DNA of 39,563 nt, taken from Terramyces sp. JEL0728 (lineage: Eukaryota; Chytridiomycota; Chytridiomycetes; Rhizophydiales; Terramycetaceae). Shown in pieces: positions 19,299 to 28,772 of this stretch. The stretch is taken from positions 1 to 39,563 of the forward strand of contig JADIIU010000114.1 of assembly GCA_027603945.1 (NCBI GenBank), written 5' to 3'. A program made the translations under genes and the position numbers. The notes under the pieces are model-generated. The model saw only the letters and a program-made list of their open reading frames with translations. It ran no database searches and was not told the origin of the DNA. Positions within the stretch are counted from its first letter, which is position 1, and each line of letters opens with the position of its first letter.

Positions 19299-20198
19299 TT
19301 ATTTCCTCTTTTTGCCAACACCTGCCTTCATCTTTTTAATTGAAAACCCAGCCATATCATCGGTAGACTTTGTAGAATTTCTCTTGTCTTTTTTTTCAAA
19401 TCCATATTTTTTATTCTTTCCCTGCCGTTTCTTGTTTTCCTTTGGTTCTTTCTTGTCAATCTCTACATCAAAGTCCAGATTATTCTTTTTAATTTTCTTG
19501 ATTTTTTCAATGGTTTGCTTCTTTTGCACTTGTCTTTCTTTTAGTTTTTCGGTTTGCACTTTCTTTCCGTACTTTTTCAACTCTCGTTGTTTCTTGGCTT
19601 GAATTGATTTTTCAAGGGATTCCTTCTCATTCAACAGGGTTTGCTTGATCTTTAGCATTTGCGAATCCGGTTTGACCATTTCGGCAAAGTAATCATCCGG
19701 TCTGGTGAACGGTACTTTAAGTTTTGCGAGTTCTTTTTTGCTGTATTCGACTGATTTTAGTGCTTGGCTGTAGAATGCCAATTCGCGGTTCAAGTCGTCG
19801 TTGAAATCCACTTGGTCCAAGGGAAAGGTTGAAGATAATTGTTCGATAAACGGAACTTTGATTTCAATATCCTTTAAACGCTCCAATAAAGCCACTTTTT
19901 CATTCTTGTAAATCTTTTCTTCGACTTGGCTGTTCATTTGGAGATATAATTGTAATTCACGTTCTTCTTCGCTGTTATATTCTTCTTCTTCTTCTTGGAC
20001 TTTTGGTTGCTGAACCTGCTTCTTTTTTGCTTTCTTTACATCAACATTAGATTCCTTGACATTGTTCAACTTGTCTGCTTGAAGTAAATCAGCAACCTCT
20101 GGATCCATTTCAATATCCTGCGACGAGATAAATGAAGAAATATCAAAATCCTGGGCTTTTCTTTCTCTTATTGTTCCTTTTTGCTTTGGTTTTCCCAT
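19299..20198 (-). CDS. EBP2: rRNA-processing protein EBP2
   Basis: A single exon on the minus strand gives 299 residues. The N-terminal half is acidic and Lys-rich with an EEEEEYNSEEE run. The conserved EBP2 core follows: VPFIEQLSSTFPL, then DDLNRELAFYSQALKSVEYS and PFTRPDDYFAEMVKPD. A basic coiled coil (QAKKQRELKKYGKKVQ) and the C-terminal RQGKNKKYGFEKKDKRNSTK motif typical of the family complete it. EBP2 is a nucleolar factor for 27S pre-rRNA processing and 60S assembly, so it functions with the DDX51/Dbp6 helicase also in this window. The stop TAA lies inside AATAAA (19298..19303, complement). It has no intron, unlike most housekeeping genes here. Confidence 0.92.
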   Translation of the reverse strand: MGKPKQKGTIRERKAQDFDISSFISSQDIEMDPEVADLLQADKLNNVKESNVDVKKAKKKQVQQPKVQEEEEEYNSEEERELQLYLQMNSQVEEKIYKNEKVALLERLKDIEIKVPFIEQLSSTFPLDQVDFNDDLNRELAFYSQALKSVEYSKKELAKLKVPFTRPDDYFAEMVKPDSQMLKIKQTLLNEKESLEKSIQAKKQRELKKYGKKVQTEKLKERQVQKKQTIEKIKKIKKNNLDFDVEIDKKEPKENKKRQGKNKKYGFEKKDKRNSTKSTDDMAGFSIKKMKAGVGKKRK

Positions 20199-20398
20199 TT
20201 TTTAGTTTCAAAAAAAAAGAAAAAATTCAATCGTGTCATGTGACTGGGTTAACTTTTGACGTCAACCTATAGAAGCAGAGACTGTTCCGATACTAGAGCG
20301 CGTTCCATGAATATTGGCTTTCTTCACTCTGTCTCCAACTTGTTTGCGATTTGGATAAAAGAAGCAACAATAAATGGAATTACAAAAGGTAGAAAAAT

Positions 20399-21280
20399 TT
20401 ATTCTTCCTTTCCAATATACTTTGTCTTTCCACCTCTCTTCATCTTTTCAAAAAACATATTATTGTCATATTCATATTGAGGGAATCTATAGCTACCGCC
20501 GATACGGTCCCATAAAGTAAAGTACTGTCCATAGTTGTAGTTGAATTCCAAATGATGTACTGTATGATGTGCTGCAGAATTAATTATTCCATCATTAGAT
20601 ACATATACTCCATCATGAATGCTATGTAAGTTAAAAGTACCTTATAGTCCAGAATTGGATCAAGACAAACATTGTCAAGTATAGATACGAGTTCATTGGG
20701 AACAAATAAACGAATATGTGCATTGGCAGTGACTGCACGTACCCATCTAGGGGATGGAAAGCAAACGAAGCAAAGGGAGTCGTAACTTTCCACATATGGT
20801 GTTGCTTATGCAACCAAGAATAAACCAAAGGATGATGTTCATACCTGAATCAAACCCAATTACCTGTGGATCCAGTAAACCCCAAAATCAGTAAACAAGA
20901 TGAACCAAATCAGCGACAACACAAGGTACGGATATCCATAATCATCAACATCGTGGTACAGTTTGGAGTATCCTTTAATTTCAAAATAAAACCAAGGAAC
21001 AGTTACGAGCGACGTAATGGGGAACGAGTAAACAGATAATTTGATTTCCTTTAGTATCTGATTCTTTAAATATTTCGGATGCTTCAATATTGATCTGTCA
21101 AATACTGTGTAATAAGATATGGTTGAAAATACAAAGTAGAGGAAAGTTACGCCTGGATTAATTTTGATTACCAACTACTGATATTGCCCATAAGGAGAAT
21201 AGTTGCCGCAGTGTGTTATCTCTTGGAACCGAGTAGTATTGATCCAAGTATGGGTCTACCAGATTCAAAATAAGATCCAT
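20399..21280 (-). CDS. ERG3: C-5 sterol desaturase (fatty acid hydroxylase superfamily)
   Basis: Four exons on the minus strand: 21172..21280, 20864..21152, 20641..20844 and 20399..20621 (274 residues). All three introns are 19 nt. The spliced protein follows yeast Erg3: LWAISVVGVTFLYFVFS, FDRSILKHPKYLKNQILKEI, TVPWFYFEIKGYSKLY, FTDFGVYWIHRYEHHP, LHKQHHMWKVTTPFASFAFH and HHTVHHLEFNYNYGQYFTLW. The three His boxes (HRYEH, HKQHH, HTVHH) that bind the di-iron centre are intact, with intron 2 cutting the first one. The enzyme introduces the C-5 double bond in ergosterol-type sterol synthesis in the ER membrane. It is shorter at the N-terminus than yeast Erg3. The stop overlaps AATAAA (20398..20403, complement). 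Confidence 0.93.
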
Positions 21281-21458
21281 GAGAAACTTTTTACACGTGC
21301 TCTCATTTAACTCTAATTCAACAGCCAATGCTACTACCGCAGATCAGCAGCGATTGATGTGTCTGGCTGATATTTAATTTTGCTATGCGAGAATCTAACC
21401 TGTTTATTTTTTTGGATTTGTTTATTAGGGAGACAAAAGCTCCTTAAGATGTTAGATA

Positions 21459-21938
21459 CTAAACTTGTTTATCGTTTATTATCTTTAACAGAAAATCCCT
21501 ATTCATAAACAACCCCTTATCATCAAACAAAAACGTCCTTTTCCCAGCCCTCAACTGATTCCCATCGATCCTAACGTTGCTCAGCAACTTTTCTTTCCCC
21601 AACAGCGAAAATGTCTGCAAGTACAATTTGTTGTTCTTGAATGCAAGTGAATGGATGTTACGGTTGGCAACGAATGATGCAGAAAAGAGTATTACAAACC
21701 CGACTGATGTCGTTAATCCAAGTACGTTTACTAGTTCATCTTTAGTTACTGCGGTGTTTTGTTTGTTTAGAGTGTCTATTATTGTGTCTAGCTGAGGATA
21801 GAGCTGGAAAGAGAGGAATCCCCAGAATGCTAGGTGGCCTATTCCGCAGAAATACAGTGATTTGTATAGCAGGTTATTGTTGTTGCGGTACAGCAGCATT
21901 TGATTTGACTGTCTGATAACATTCATTATTTTTTGCAA
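21459..21938 (-). CDS. TMEM223-like mitochondrial membrane protein
   Basis: A single exon on the minus strand gives 159 residues. The plan fits TMEM223: a short N-terminal stretch, MLLYRNNNNLLYKSLYFCGI with a first helix, a polar loop, a second helix (VGFVILFSASFVA), NRNIHSLAFKNNKLYLQTFS and a C-terminal KRTFLFDDKGLFMNRDFLL. These segments align by eye with the order and character of human TMEM223 (LLFEHDRGRFF, SLRSVRSVVL, RRFYFLLDKTGHF). TMEM223 is a mitochondrial inner-membrane protein linked to cytochrome oxidase assembly; the related TMEM70 and TMEM186 share the hairpin plan and cannot be fully excluded. No AATAAA is seen directly at the stop. Confidence 0.6.
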   Translation of the reverse strand: MQKIMNVIRQSNQMLLYRNNNNLLYKSLYFCGIGHLAFWGFLSFQLYPQLDTIIDTLNKQNTAVTKDELVNVLGLTTSVGFVILFSASFVANRNIHSLAFKNNKLYLQTFSLLGKEKLLSNVRIDGNQLRAGKRTFLFDDKGLFMNRDFLLKIINDKQV

Positions 21939-21977
21939 AAGTTACCACAGTGAAAAACAAAGACTTTAATGATTTAT

Positions 21978-23620
21978 TCAAAGAAAGAAGAGTGCAAGCA
22001 TAAACAATCCAGCCGAAGCTTTTTCAGCATAGGATACAACTGGAGCATCGTAAGAAGCACCAGTAGTCTGAACGGTTGGCAAATCGGTAGCTTGTCCATA
22101 AGCAGCACCAACATCAGTAGTAGTTTCCTCATCTTCATCACAGTCTTCAGAATCATCTGCGGTTTGCTGTGGATAGTTTGGCAAAGTTGGGGCTACACTT
22201 TGAGCATATTGTTGCTGTGCAACTACTTTAGCCAAGTGTTGTTCTTGGTCACAGGCTGGGATCAATGGAATTGGCTGGACTGGAACATTGTTCTTTGCAT
22301 TGTCGTATGAAGTTTGGCATTGGCTGTTGACTTTTTGGAGATCGCTGTCAGTAAGGTTAAGCATCTTGATCCAGTCTGCAGAGAGCTGAGAGTGGCATTG
22401 AGTGGTTGGTGGGTAGATGGAAGGCGGGATAACTGGATAAACAACAGCAGTTGTGGTAGTAGCTGGAGCTGAAGAGGTAACAGTTCCTTTTGCAATATCT
22501 GCAGATGATTGTTTGTCAGCAGGCTGAGTAGTAGCGACTGGGTTGGTAGTGGCAGCGGCTGGTTGTGTGGTAGTACCTTGAGCTGCAGAAGTCTTGGCAG
22601 AATCTTGGGTGGTAGTTGGAGCAGTAGTAGGAGCAACAGTAGTAGGAGCAGCAGTGGTGTGAGCAGCGGTGGTTGGAGCAGTGGTTGGAGCAGCGGTGGT
22701 GTGGGCTACAGTAGTAGTAGGAGCTACAGTGGTAGTAAGAGCTACAGTAGTAGTTACAGCAGGTGGTGTTTCTCCCTTTGGCACATAAACAACACAAATG
22801 TCATTGCAAGAAAATACTTCTGAAAAAGTGCATTTATCCTTGTTTTCACATGATCCATCATAACCTGGAAGGTAAGTATTAAAATCGATAGAGTTTCCGT
22901 TGAAATCAGTCCATTGAGGGATAGTGGAATCCTTAGCTGCCCAAACACTTTGTGCCAAAGACCAGAATCTGTCATAACAAGCGTGGTGCAAGTAGAACAT
23001 TGGATCTTTTGGAGAGTACATGGATTTAATGGTGCCTCCCAAATCATTGTGAAGGTATCCGTGTTGGACCTCAACCCATCTTGCAAAGTACGCGAACCCG
23101 TCTTTACCTTCAGCGTCAGAAATATAGCCTTGGAATTGATCATAAGTCATCAAAGTATCAGGCGACTTTGTATAAGTTCTATCTTTTCCGTACTTGTTCA
23201 TAGCTGCAGTGTTCTTGATTGCAGATGGAGTGTAAGGTGCATTGGCGTGCAACAATTCGTTGTAGTATGGAAATGCTTTAAAGTTTGGGTTCAACTTTCT
23301 AAGGAAAGATTCAGTTTCCAATAAGAATCTTCTGTGGAAAGGGACTTTGTTAGCAAATAATTACAAAAGAATGGAGTACTATGGATTTCATCCGCAATTT
23401 TATCATGGTAATTTCCTTGGGATTCCCAGAAAGAAACCTTGGCTTGGTTTCCATCCTTGTCAAATCCATCAACGATAGTATTCATAGCTAAATCAACAGC
23501 TTTGGCTAATTCAGCCCATTCTGCATCAGTGTAGTCGTCGGCGTCTTTTCTATAAATTGTTTCTGTGCACTTTGACTTTGCCAAGGCTGCATACGCTAAG
23601 AGGAGGGCTTTTACAAGCAT
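21978..23620 (-). CDS. Secreted tyrosinase with mucin stalk and GPI-type tail
   Basis: Two exons on the minus strand, 23365..23620 and 21978..23344, with a 20-nt intron (23345..23364, GCTAAC near its end), give 540 residues. After the signal peptide, the CuA ligands are H72 (GNYHDK), H80 (EIHSTP) and H89 (PFHRRF), and splicing joins HSTPFF to FPFHRRFLLETESFL. The CuB region has VQHGYLHNDLGG and DPMFYLHHACYDRFW. The usual Trp before the third CuA His is Phe (FPFHR). After the copper domain come a Thr-rich stalk with TTAAPTT units, a Cys/Gln-rich segment, an acidic DDSEDCDEDEE run and a hydrophobic tail (AGLFMLALFFL). The expected role is oxidation of phenols to quinones at the cell wall (melanin or cross-linking). 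AATAAA abuts the stop. Confidence 0.93.
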
Positions 23621-24321
23621 TCTATAAACTGGAGCTTTGGCTGAGTTCGCTGCTTTTTGTACTGAATTGGGTCCCGATTCAACAGACTGAAAAGGAATGG
23701 AACCGTTTTGGTGTTACAAAGAAACACACGAGCATTAAGTGTAGAAAAGAAAGTGTAGATTTTTCTCTTGGATTGTGATTGGAAATAAGAGGATTGGATG
23801 GTCGTTACGTGCTTTTCAATGTGATGATTTTCTTTTTTTTGGAGAATTTGGAATCTTGAAAGGGCACCGAGTTTCTTTCAGAGATTGTGAGCTAAATTTG
23901 CGGTTGGTATGTTTAACTCATTGTTGTTCAACACGAACCAAGCTAGCAGCATAAATCACGATGAAGAACAGTTTGATTAACATCTTGCTTTACTGCAACT
24001 GCATCTAGTGGGATGGATACCAGAGTGTTCTCAGTTTATTTGTGGCAAAATTGATTTGAATACTCTGTGAACTTGACAGAAAATATTGTCGACAGGCTGA
24101 AATAAGGCTGGATGTTTATTCTGAACCGATACCAGATTATCATAGGATCCTCAGCTCACTTGTCAAATTATGATTTTCCAGTTTGCGCTTCAATCCTGGT
24201 AAAAGTCAAAGCAGGATCTTGAGCGATCAAAAGTGAATGTCTAGCCCATCAATCTCCAAAAACCAAAATTTGTTTGCATTAGTGTTTTATTAGTGAATCA
24301 ATTGGGGTTTATTGACAATAT
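23621..24321. other. Intergenic spacer, tyrosinase promoter side
   Basis: No gene supported in 700 bp. It contains the upstream region of the tyrosinase gene at its left end and the AATAAA-bearing 3' flank of the next gene at its right end. Oligo-T and AT-rich tracts occur around 23830. No clear TATA box is seen close to the tyrosinase ATG. Confidence 0.45.
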
Positions 24322-24780
24322 TTAAAGAGCCATCAAAGCAACGATAGCAGCAACGACGGAGAATCCAGCGGTTTGAGCAGAAGCAACAACTGGAGCATTG
24401 TAGGAAGCAGCAGTGGTGGTTTCTGGAATATCAGCAGAAGCAGTTGGATATCCGGCAGCTGCAGCATCAGTGGTAGCTACAACAACAGCTTGGTCGTTTC
24501 CGTAAGCGTTGTTGCCGTTTCCGTATCCGTAAGATGGAACTTTTGGGACTTGTGGTTGGTAAACTGGAGCTTGGGTGGTTTTTGGAATATCTTGTGCGCA
24601 TGGAGTGGTGGTTGGGACAGCAGCAACAGTAGTGGCCTTTGGAATATCTTTTGTGCAAGGAGCAGTAGTTGGAGCAACAGTGGTGGTTGGCGCAACGGTG
24701 GTGGTGACAGCAACGTCATTTCCGTATCCTCCGTATCTTGGGGCAGCGATGGCAACAGCAGCTAGAGCAATGAACTTCAT
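24322..24780 (-). CDS. Small secreted mucin-like protein with CxxDIPK repeats
   Basis: A single exon on the minus strand gives 152 residues. The signal peptide (MKFIALAAVAIAA) is followed by a Thr/Val/Pro stretch (TTTVAPTT), two PCxxDIPK motifs (CTKDIPK and CAQDIPK), a Tyr/Gly/Asn-rich segment with YGYGNGNNAYGN, an ADIPETTTAASYNAPVV segment and a hydrophobic tail (FSVVAAIVALMAL). The composition suggests a GPI-anchored wall protein. The Cys-x-x-Asp-Ile-Pro motif also occurs in the aspartyl protease stalks (CEQDIP), and the SYNAPVV-type end resembles the tyrosinase end (SYDAPVVSYAEKA). No enzymatic domain is seen. Confidence 0.75.
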   Translation of the reverse strand: MKFIALAAVAIAAPRYGGYGNDVAVTTTVAPTTTVAPTTAPCTKDIPKATTVAAVPTTTPCAQDIPKTTQAPVYQPQVPKVPSYGYGNGNNAYGNDQAVVVATTDAAAAGYPTASADIPETTTAASYNAPVVASAQTAGFSVVAAIVALMAL

Positions 24781-24820
24781 TTTAAATCTATTATAAAGAA
24801 TACGGGTCAGTCAACCTCAA

Positions 24821-24826
24821 TTTATA
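24821..24826 (-). promoter_or_regulatory. TATA box of gene 24322..24780
   Basis: TATAAA on the minus strand, in a CTTTATAAATTG context, lies about 41-46 bp before the ATG at 24780. A second TATAA-like run (CTTTATAATAG) sits nearer the ATG and may be leader sequence. Confidence 0.5.
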
Positions 24827-25514
24827 AAGAACTAATTTGCCGCTGTGGACCCGACTCGAGGGAACTGGTTGGAGTTGGAAAATTCAAGGAGTTGGGAGAA
24901 ATAGAAACGGAAACGTGGATTCGGTAATAGAAATATAAACTTTTGTTTACTGATGAAAAAGCAGCAGTACTACTAAGTTTAATTGGTTTTTTGCCAAACA
25001 CAGACATTTTCATGACCTCAATCGCCATCCAAAAAGGGAGTTCTCGAGTCGTTGTGTCCTACTTTTAGCGGCCTATTGAATATTAACAACACAGATTCCA
25101 GATGGCACAGGATAAACCCGATGAGGCCGGAGGATAAGGCCACAGCTAATCAATCGCTGGATAGCACCAAACTGCAATATAATCAGCTCAAATTTCGCAA
25201 TGTTATAAATGTTTGCTAGACGCAAGTAAATGTCGCAAAAGCTACTTTGTTTTGGATCAAGCAATTATTCTTTGCAAGTAATGAGACACTAAAACAACAA
25301 TTGAATTCAATGCCAATTTGCTTGCATTATCCATTCTAGCAAAAGATCAAATGCTGAGAAAAATCAATGGCCATCCAAATACATTGTAGAGAATTTAAAT
25401 GATCAAAAACTTTTGAATAACAATCAATAAAGACCATATCTGTTCTTTCAAATTTGAATTTTGGAAAGAATTTTTATTCGAAAAACAGAATTACAGCCAG
25501 TGCAAAAACATTTC
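24827..25514. other. Intergenic spacer
   Basis: No gene supported in about 690 bp. The short minus-strand ORFs here lack any recognisable domain or a plausible tiny-intron connection. The right end is the 3' flank of the next gene and includes an AATAAA-type signal about 50 nt after its stop, unusually far for this window. Confidence 0.45.
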
Positions 25515-26318
25515 TTATGGCAGAGTTACCTTGATGCCAGCAACATAATCTGCTGCAGCTTCTCCAATTACATCTTGAGCAACAGGAGATGCGGAAGGAG
25601 TAGTAGTGACTTGTGGGACAGTAACTTGTGCATTCATTGTTGGCTCCATTGCAGGGGTTGTAGTTACAGTTGGTGGTTGAGTAGCGACAATAGTTGTGAT
25701 TGATGCTTGAGATTTTGGAAGGTCGTTAGTGTTTGGTGGTAGATTGGCTGGGAGATTGGCTGGTGCACTGGCAGTATTTTGAGGAGCAGCATTTATTGAC
25801 TGAGGACTTGCAGGATTTTGAGCAGCGTTTACAGGGCTTTGAGAATTTACTTGGTTGTTTACTGGGGCATATTGAGGTGTCACTGCTTGATAACCCGAGG
25901 TTACTTGTGGCAAATCAGCAGTTTGGTACTTTGGGACACATTTGATTTTGGTAACTTCTGGCAAATCAGTTGTTGCAGCGACAGCAAGATCTACAGTAGT
26001 GGTTGCATACTGTTTTACGCATTTGGATTTATATCCATATGGTGTTTGGGCTACGGCCAAATCTACAGTGGTGGTTGGGATTGAACCGTATCCTTCAGCA
26101 AGTGACACTGCCAAATCAGAAGCAGCTGGGGGTTGGGCACCGTATGTCGGCTGAACTGTAGATTCAGCAACTGCAAGATCGACAGTAGTCGTTGGTTGAA
26201 CGCTATACCCCATTGTGCATTTTGGTTTATACGTTGCGACTGGTGCATCTTGAACCGCGGCATATTGTTGATACGCTGGAACAGCCAAAGCAAATGATAC
26301 TAAAAAAATCTTTATCAT
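25515..26318 (-). CDS. Secreted repeat protein with TTTVDLAVA motifs, possibly frame-broken at its C-terminus
   Basis: A single exon on the minus strand gives 267 residues. The signal peptide (MIKIFLVSFALAVPA) is followed by four copies of a TTTVDLAVA-like motif spaced by Tyr/Pro/Lys segments with single Cys residues (KCTMGY, KCVKQY, KCVPKY), then an Asn/Pro/Ala/Gln-rich stretch and a Thr/Pro/Val segment. It ends in VAGIKVTLP without the hydrophobic tail present in every other secreted protein here. Just downstream, another frame encodes NVFALAVILFFE followed by TAA, exactly such a tail. No canonical 19-22 nt intron joins them. Either a 1-nt frameshift has removed the GPI signal or I have missed a splice site. 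The family is unknown. Confidence 0.65.
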   Translation of the reverse strand: MIKIFLVSFALAVPAYQQYAAVQDAPVATYKPKCTMGYSVQPTTTVDLAVAESTVQPTYGAQPPAASDLAVSLAEGYGSIPTTTVDLAVAQTPYGYKSKCVKQYATTTVDLAVAATTDLPEVTKIKCVPKYQTADLPQVTSGYQAVTPQYAPVNNQVNSQSPVNAAQNPASPQSINAAPQNTASAPANLPANLPPNTNDLPKSQASITTIVATQPPTVTTTPAMEPTMNAQVTVPQVTTTPSASPVAQDVIGEAAADYVAGIKVTLP

Positions 26319-26703
26319 TCTAAATTTATGTTTTACCGTCTAGGAATCCGCTTTCCCTTTAAATGTCAAACGCCATCATGGCTTCATTGGATGCAGGAAC
26401 TTGGAAAAAAAGTTTGAAGTTGCCCCCTTTATAAAAGCAGTTTCATAGTAACTTGCAGTCTAATTTTCCAACTATTAGTGAAATATGTAAGAGTGGGAGA
26501 TATCCGCACCTGATAATTCATCGCGTATGGCTGCTCGCTTTGCGTTTTGGCAAAATAATACTGGGCTCTCCAATATTAAAACCCGTGGCTGTCTCATCCC
26601 ATGGGTTGTGTTTCATACAGCAGAGCGGGAATTGCAAGATGGAAGATGTGAGCGTGATGGCATGACATCACTTTATAAAATATCCAAAGAGCTTCTTGAC
26701 TAA
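26319..26703. promoter_or_regulatory. Divergent promoter region between the repeat protein and the MHYT gene
   Basis: About 385 bp separates two divergent ATGs. On the plus side, TATAAAA (26674..26680) lies about 30 bp before the MHYT ATG, just after a TGACATCA, a CRE-like octamer at about 26663..26670. On the minus side an ATTTAAAGG run lies about 35-40 bp before the ATG at 26318. No gene is seen between them. Confidence 0.45.
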
Positions 26704-28695
26704 ATGACTGTAGTAAACACAGAGTTTGCTGGAGTGAATTTCATTCAGGCACAGTGGAACATTTCAATTATCATCATTTCACTTTGGACGTCAATCTTGG
26801 GCTGCCACACCGCGCTGAGAATCATCGAGGATTTACTAAAAGTCTACAGAAAGATTGTTGCATACAATATCTATGAATTAAACAAACGAAAGAAAAAAGT
26901 CACACTGAACAAGTATTTAGTATATCTGTATATAAATAGACAATCGATTATCGTGCTGCTGCTCTCTGGATGCACGATGGGGGGCTGCAGTGTGTGGAGT
27001 TTACACTATATTGGAATATTTGCATTGGAGTTAGTGTTTTTCACTCCATTGCAACCCAACCACACAATACTGGGAGACCAAACGCTGATGACATACAATG
27101 ACACGCAGTATGTCGGAACAGGATTATACCTCGTACAAAATTCTGGCACAATAGGAACGCTATTTATTGTGGTGTTCGGATTGACATTTGGAGTGTTAAT
27201 ATCTTCCTTTGGCGCAGGACTGATACATTCCAGTATGGACACCAAAGGACTGCCAAACGTGTCAATGTACGCATCATTCATACGAGCTGCGAGCAGATCC
27301 CCACCAAAGTCAATCTTGAAAATCAAACAAAAATCTGAAGATAGTTTGCAAACTAGCAGTTCTGCTGATTCTGGATCTTCTCCCGGCCCAATTGGGAATC
27401 TTCTCCCTAACGATGATGCAAAGCCAGCAAGCAGCCATGTAATTAAACCTGTACTTCATCTTGCAAATATAAATAGCGACACAAGGATCGACATAGGCTT
27501 GGATCGGGACTATAGTGAAATTAGTGCAGACAGTGAACCAACAAGCAGCGTACTAGCAGATTTGCCAGCAATTGATTCAGAGGCTAGCAGCATTGCAGAC
27601 CGAGAAATGAAAATCCCCGACATCCACATATCGTCATTGTCAAAAGTCGACGAAGAATACATTCTAAATGCAGTGTCATTAAAGATTAATGAGATGGACT
27701 CTAGCAGCTACAATAATTATCCCCCACTGGATAAAATACCTGAAAAGTACGACCCTTTTGCAGCTCCGCCTGAAAGTCTATCTTCATTGCCAATGCAGTT
27801 ATCATTATCCGCGCCAGAGCCATTCCCAGTTTCTGTCCCATCCAGTATAATTTTGCAATCCGGAATACTATCTGACTCTTCACCAAGCAATACAACACCA
27901 GGCAAAACAGCAGATACACCAAAGGTTACCAGCAGAAGACCATCCGTTCTAAAATTACCAGGGAAAAAAAAGAATAAAGCAAAAGGAAAGAAAGGTGATA
28001 AATCCGACGAAAAAAAGGAGCCTCGCAAGCTCTCTGTCAAATTAACAATCACGGACGACACGAGTCCTACTAAAACCCGTGTAGTTTCACCCCAAGATGA
28101 AGTTGCTGAAGATCCAACAAAAGAAAAAAAGGAGATTATTGAAAGTAATTTTCCAAATATAATCAACCAAGAGCCAGAGGAACAGGAAAGCGAATTGGCA
28201 ACATCCCTAGATTTAAATTACATAGAGTTTCTAGATTTGACTGTTCAGCGTAAAGTTATTTTCTGTATTGGAGCATTACTATGCGGAGGGTCGATGTGTG
28301 TTATGCACTACCTGGGTATGGCAGTTGTAAACATACCATATGCAACTACAAAATCAAATATTGTAATTATAGTGATATCGGTAGTAATTGCGCTAGTAAT
28401 TTCTTTAATAGCGCTATGGATAATCTTTTTTTTGAAAATACAAAAACTGCGCTTTTTCGCACCTATTCTAATGGCTGTAGCTATAGGTGGAATGCATTTT
28501 ACATCGCTCTATGGGTTCATGGTAACCCCAAGCACAGGAGAGCAAATTGATTTGCAGATGGCTATCCCTAACGAAGCTACAAATTACCTCATTTCTGCAA
28601 TGTCAGTTATTCATTTAGGATTTACATTTCAATTATTTGCTTTTGCACTTTCAAGAAAGATTTTGGATTTGAAGAAATACAATATCAAAAGATGA
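26704..28695 (+). CDS. MHYT-domain multi-pass membrane sensor-like protein
   Basis: A single exon gives 663 residues. Two membrane blocks flank a long hydrophilic middle. The N-terminal block carries the first MHYT-type motif (VWSLHYIGIFAL). The C-terminal block carries the second and third (CVMHYLGMAVV and GGMHFTSLYGF). Such repeated Met/Leu-His-Tyr/Phe-Thr/Leu-Gly helices are proposed to bind metal or sense gases (CO, NO, O2) in the MHYT family. The roughly 270-residue insert (residues about 190-520) is Ser/Pro/Asp-rich with a strongly basic KKKNKAKGKKGDK patch, likely cytosolic and phosphorylated. There is no output domain such as GGDEF or kinase, unlike many bacterial MHYT proteins. It has a TATA-type promoter and AATAAA about 15 nt after the stop. 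Confidence 0.85.
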   Translation: MTVVNTEFAGVNFIQAQWNISIIIISLWTSILGCHTALRIIEDLLKVYRKIVAYNIYELNKRKKKVTLNKYLVYLYINRQSIIVLLLSGCTMGGCSVWSLHYIGIFALELVFFTPLQPNHTILGDQTLMTYNDTQYVGTGLYLVQNSGTIGTLFIVVFGLTFGVLISSFGAGLIHSSMDTKGLPNVSMYASFIRAASRSPPKSILKIKQKSEDSLQTSSSADSGSSPGPIGNLLPNDDAKPASSHVIKPVLHLANINSDTRIDIGLDRDYSEISADSEPTSSVLADLPAIDSEASSIADREMKIPDIHISSLSKVDEEYILNAVSLKINEMDSSSYNNYPPLDKIPEKYDPFAAPPESLSSLPMQLSLSAPEPFPVSVPSSIILQSGILSDSSPSNTTPGKTADTPKVTSRRPSVLKLPGKKKNKAKGKKGDKSDEKKEPRKLSVKLTITDDTSPTKTRVVSPQDEVAEDPTKEKKEIIESNFPNIINQEPEEQESELATSLDLNYIEFLDLTVQRKVIFCIGALLCGGSMCVMHYLGMAVVNIPYATTKSNIVIIVISVVIALVISLIALWIIFFLKIQKLRFFAPILMAVAIGGMHFTSLYGFMVTPSTGEQIDLQMAIPNEATNYLISAMSVIHLGFTFQLFAFALSRKILDLKKYNIKR

Positions 28696-28772
28696 ATTTA
28701 TGTTTTTAATAAACAGTTGGCTGTTTTCTACTCGGGCTCGTCTAGATATACTTTGAATTCAGTTTTATTGGG

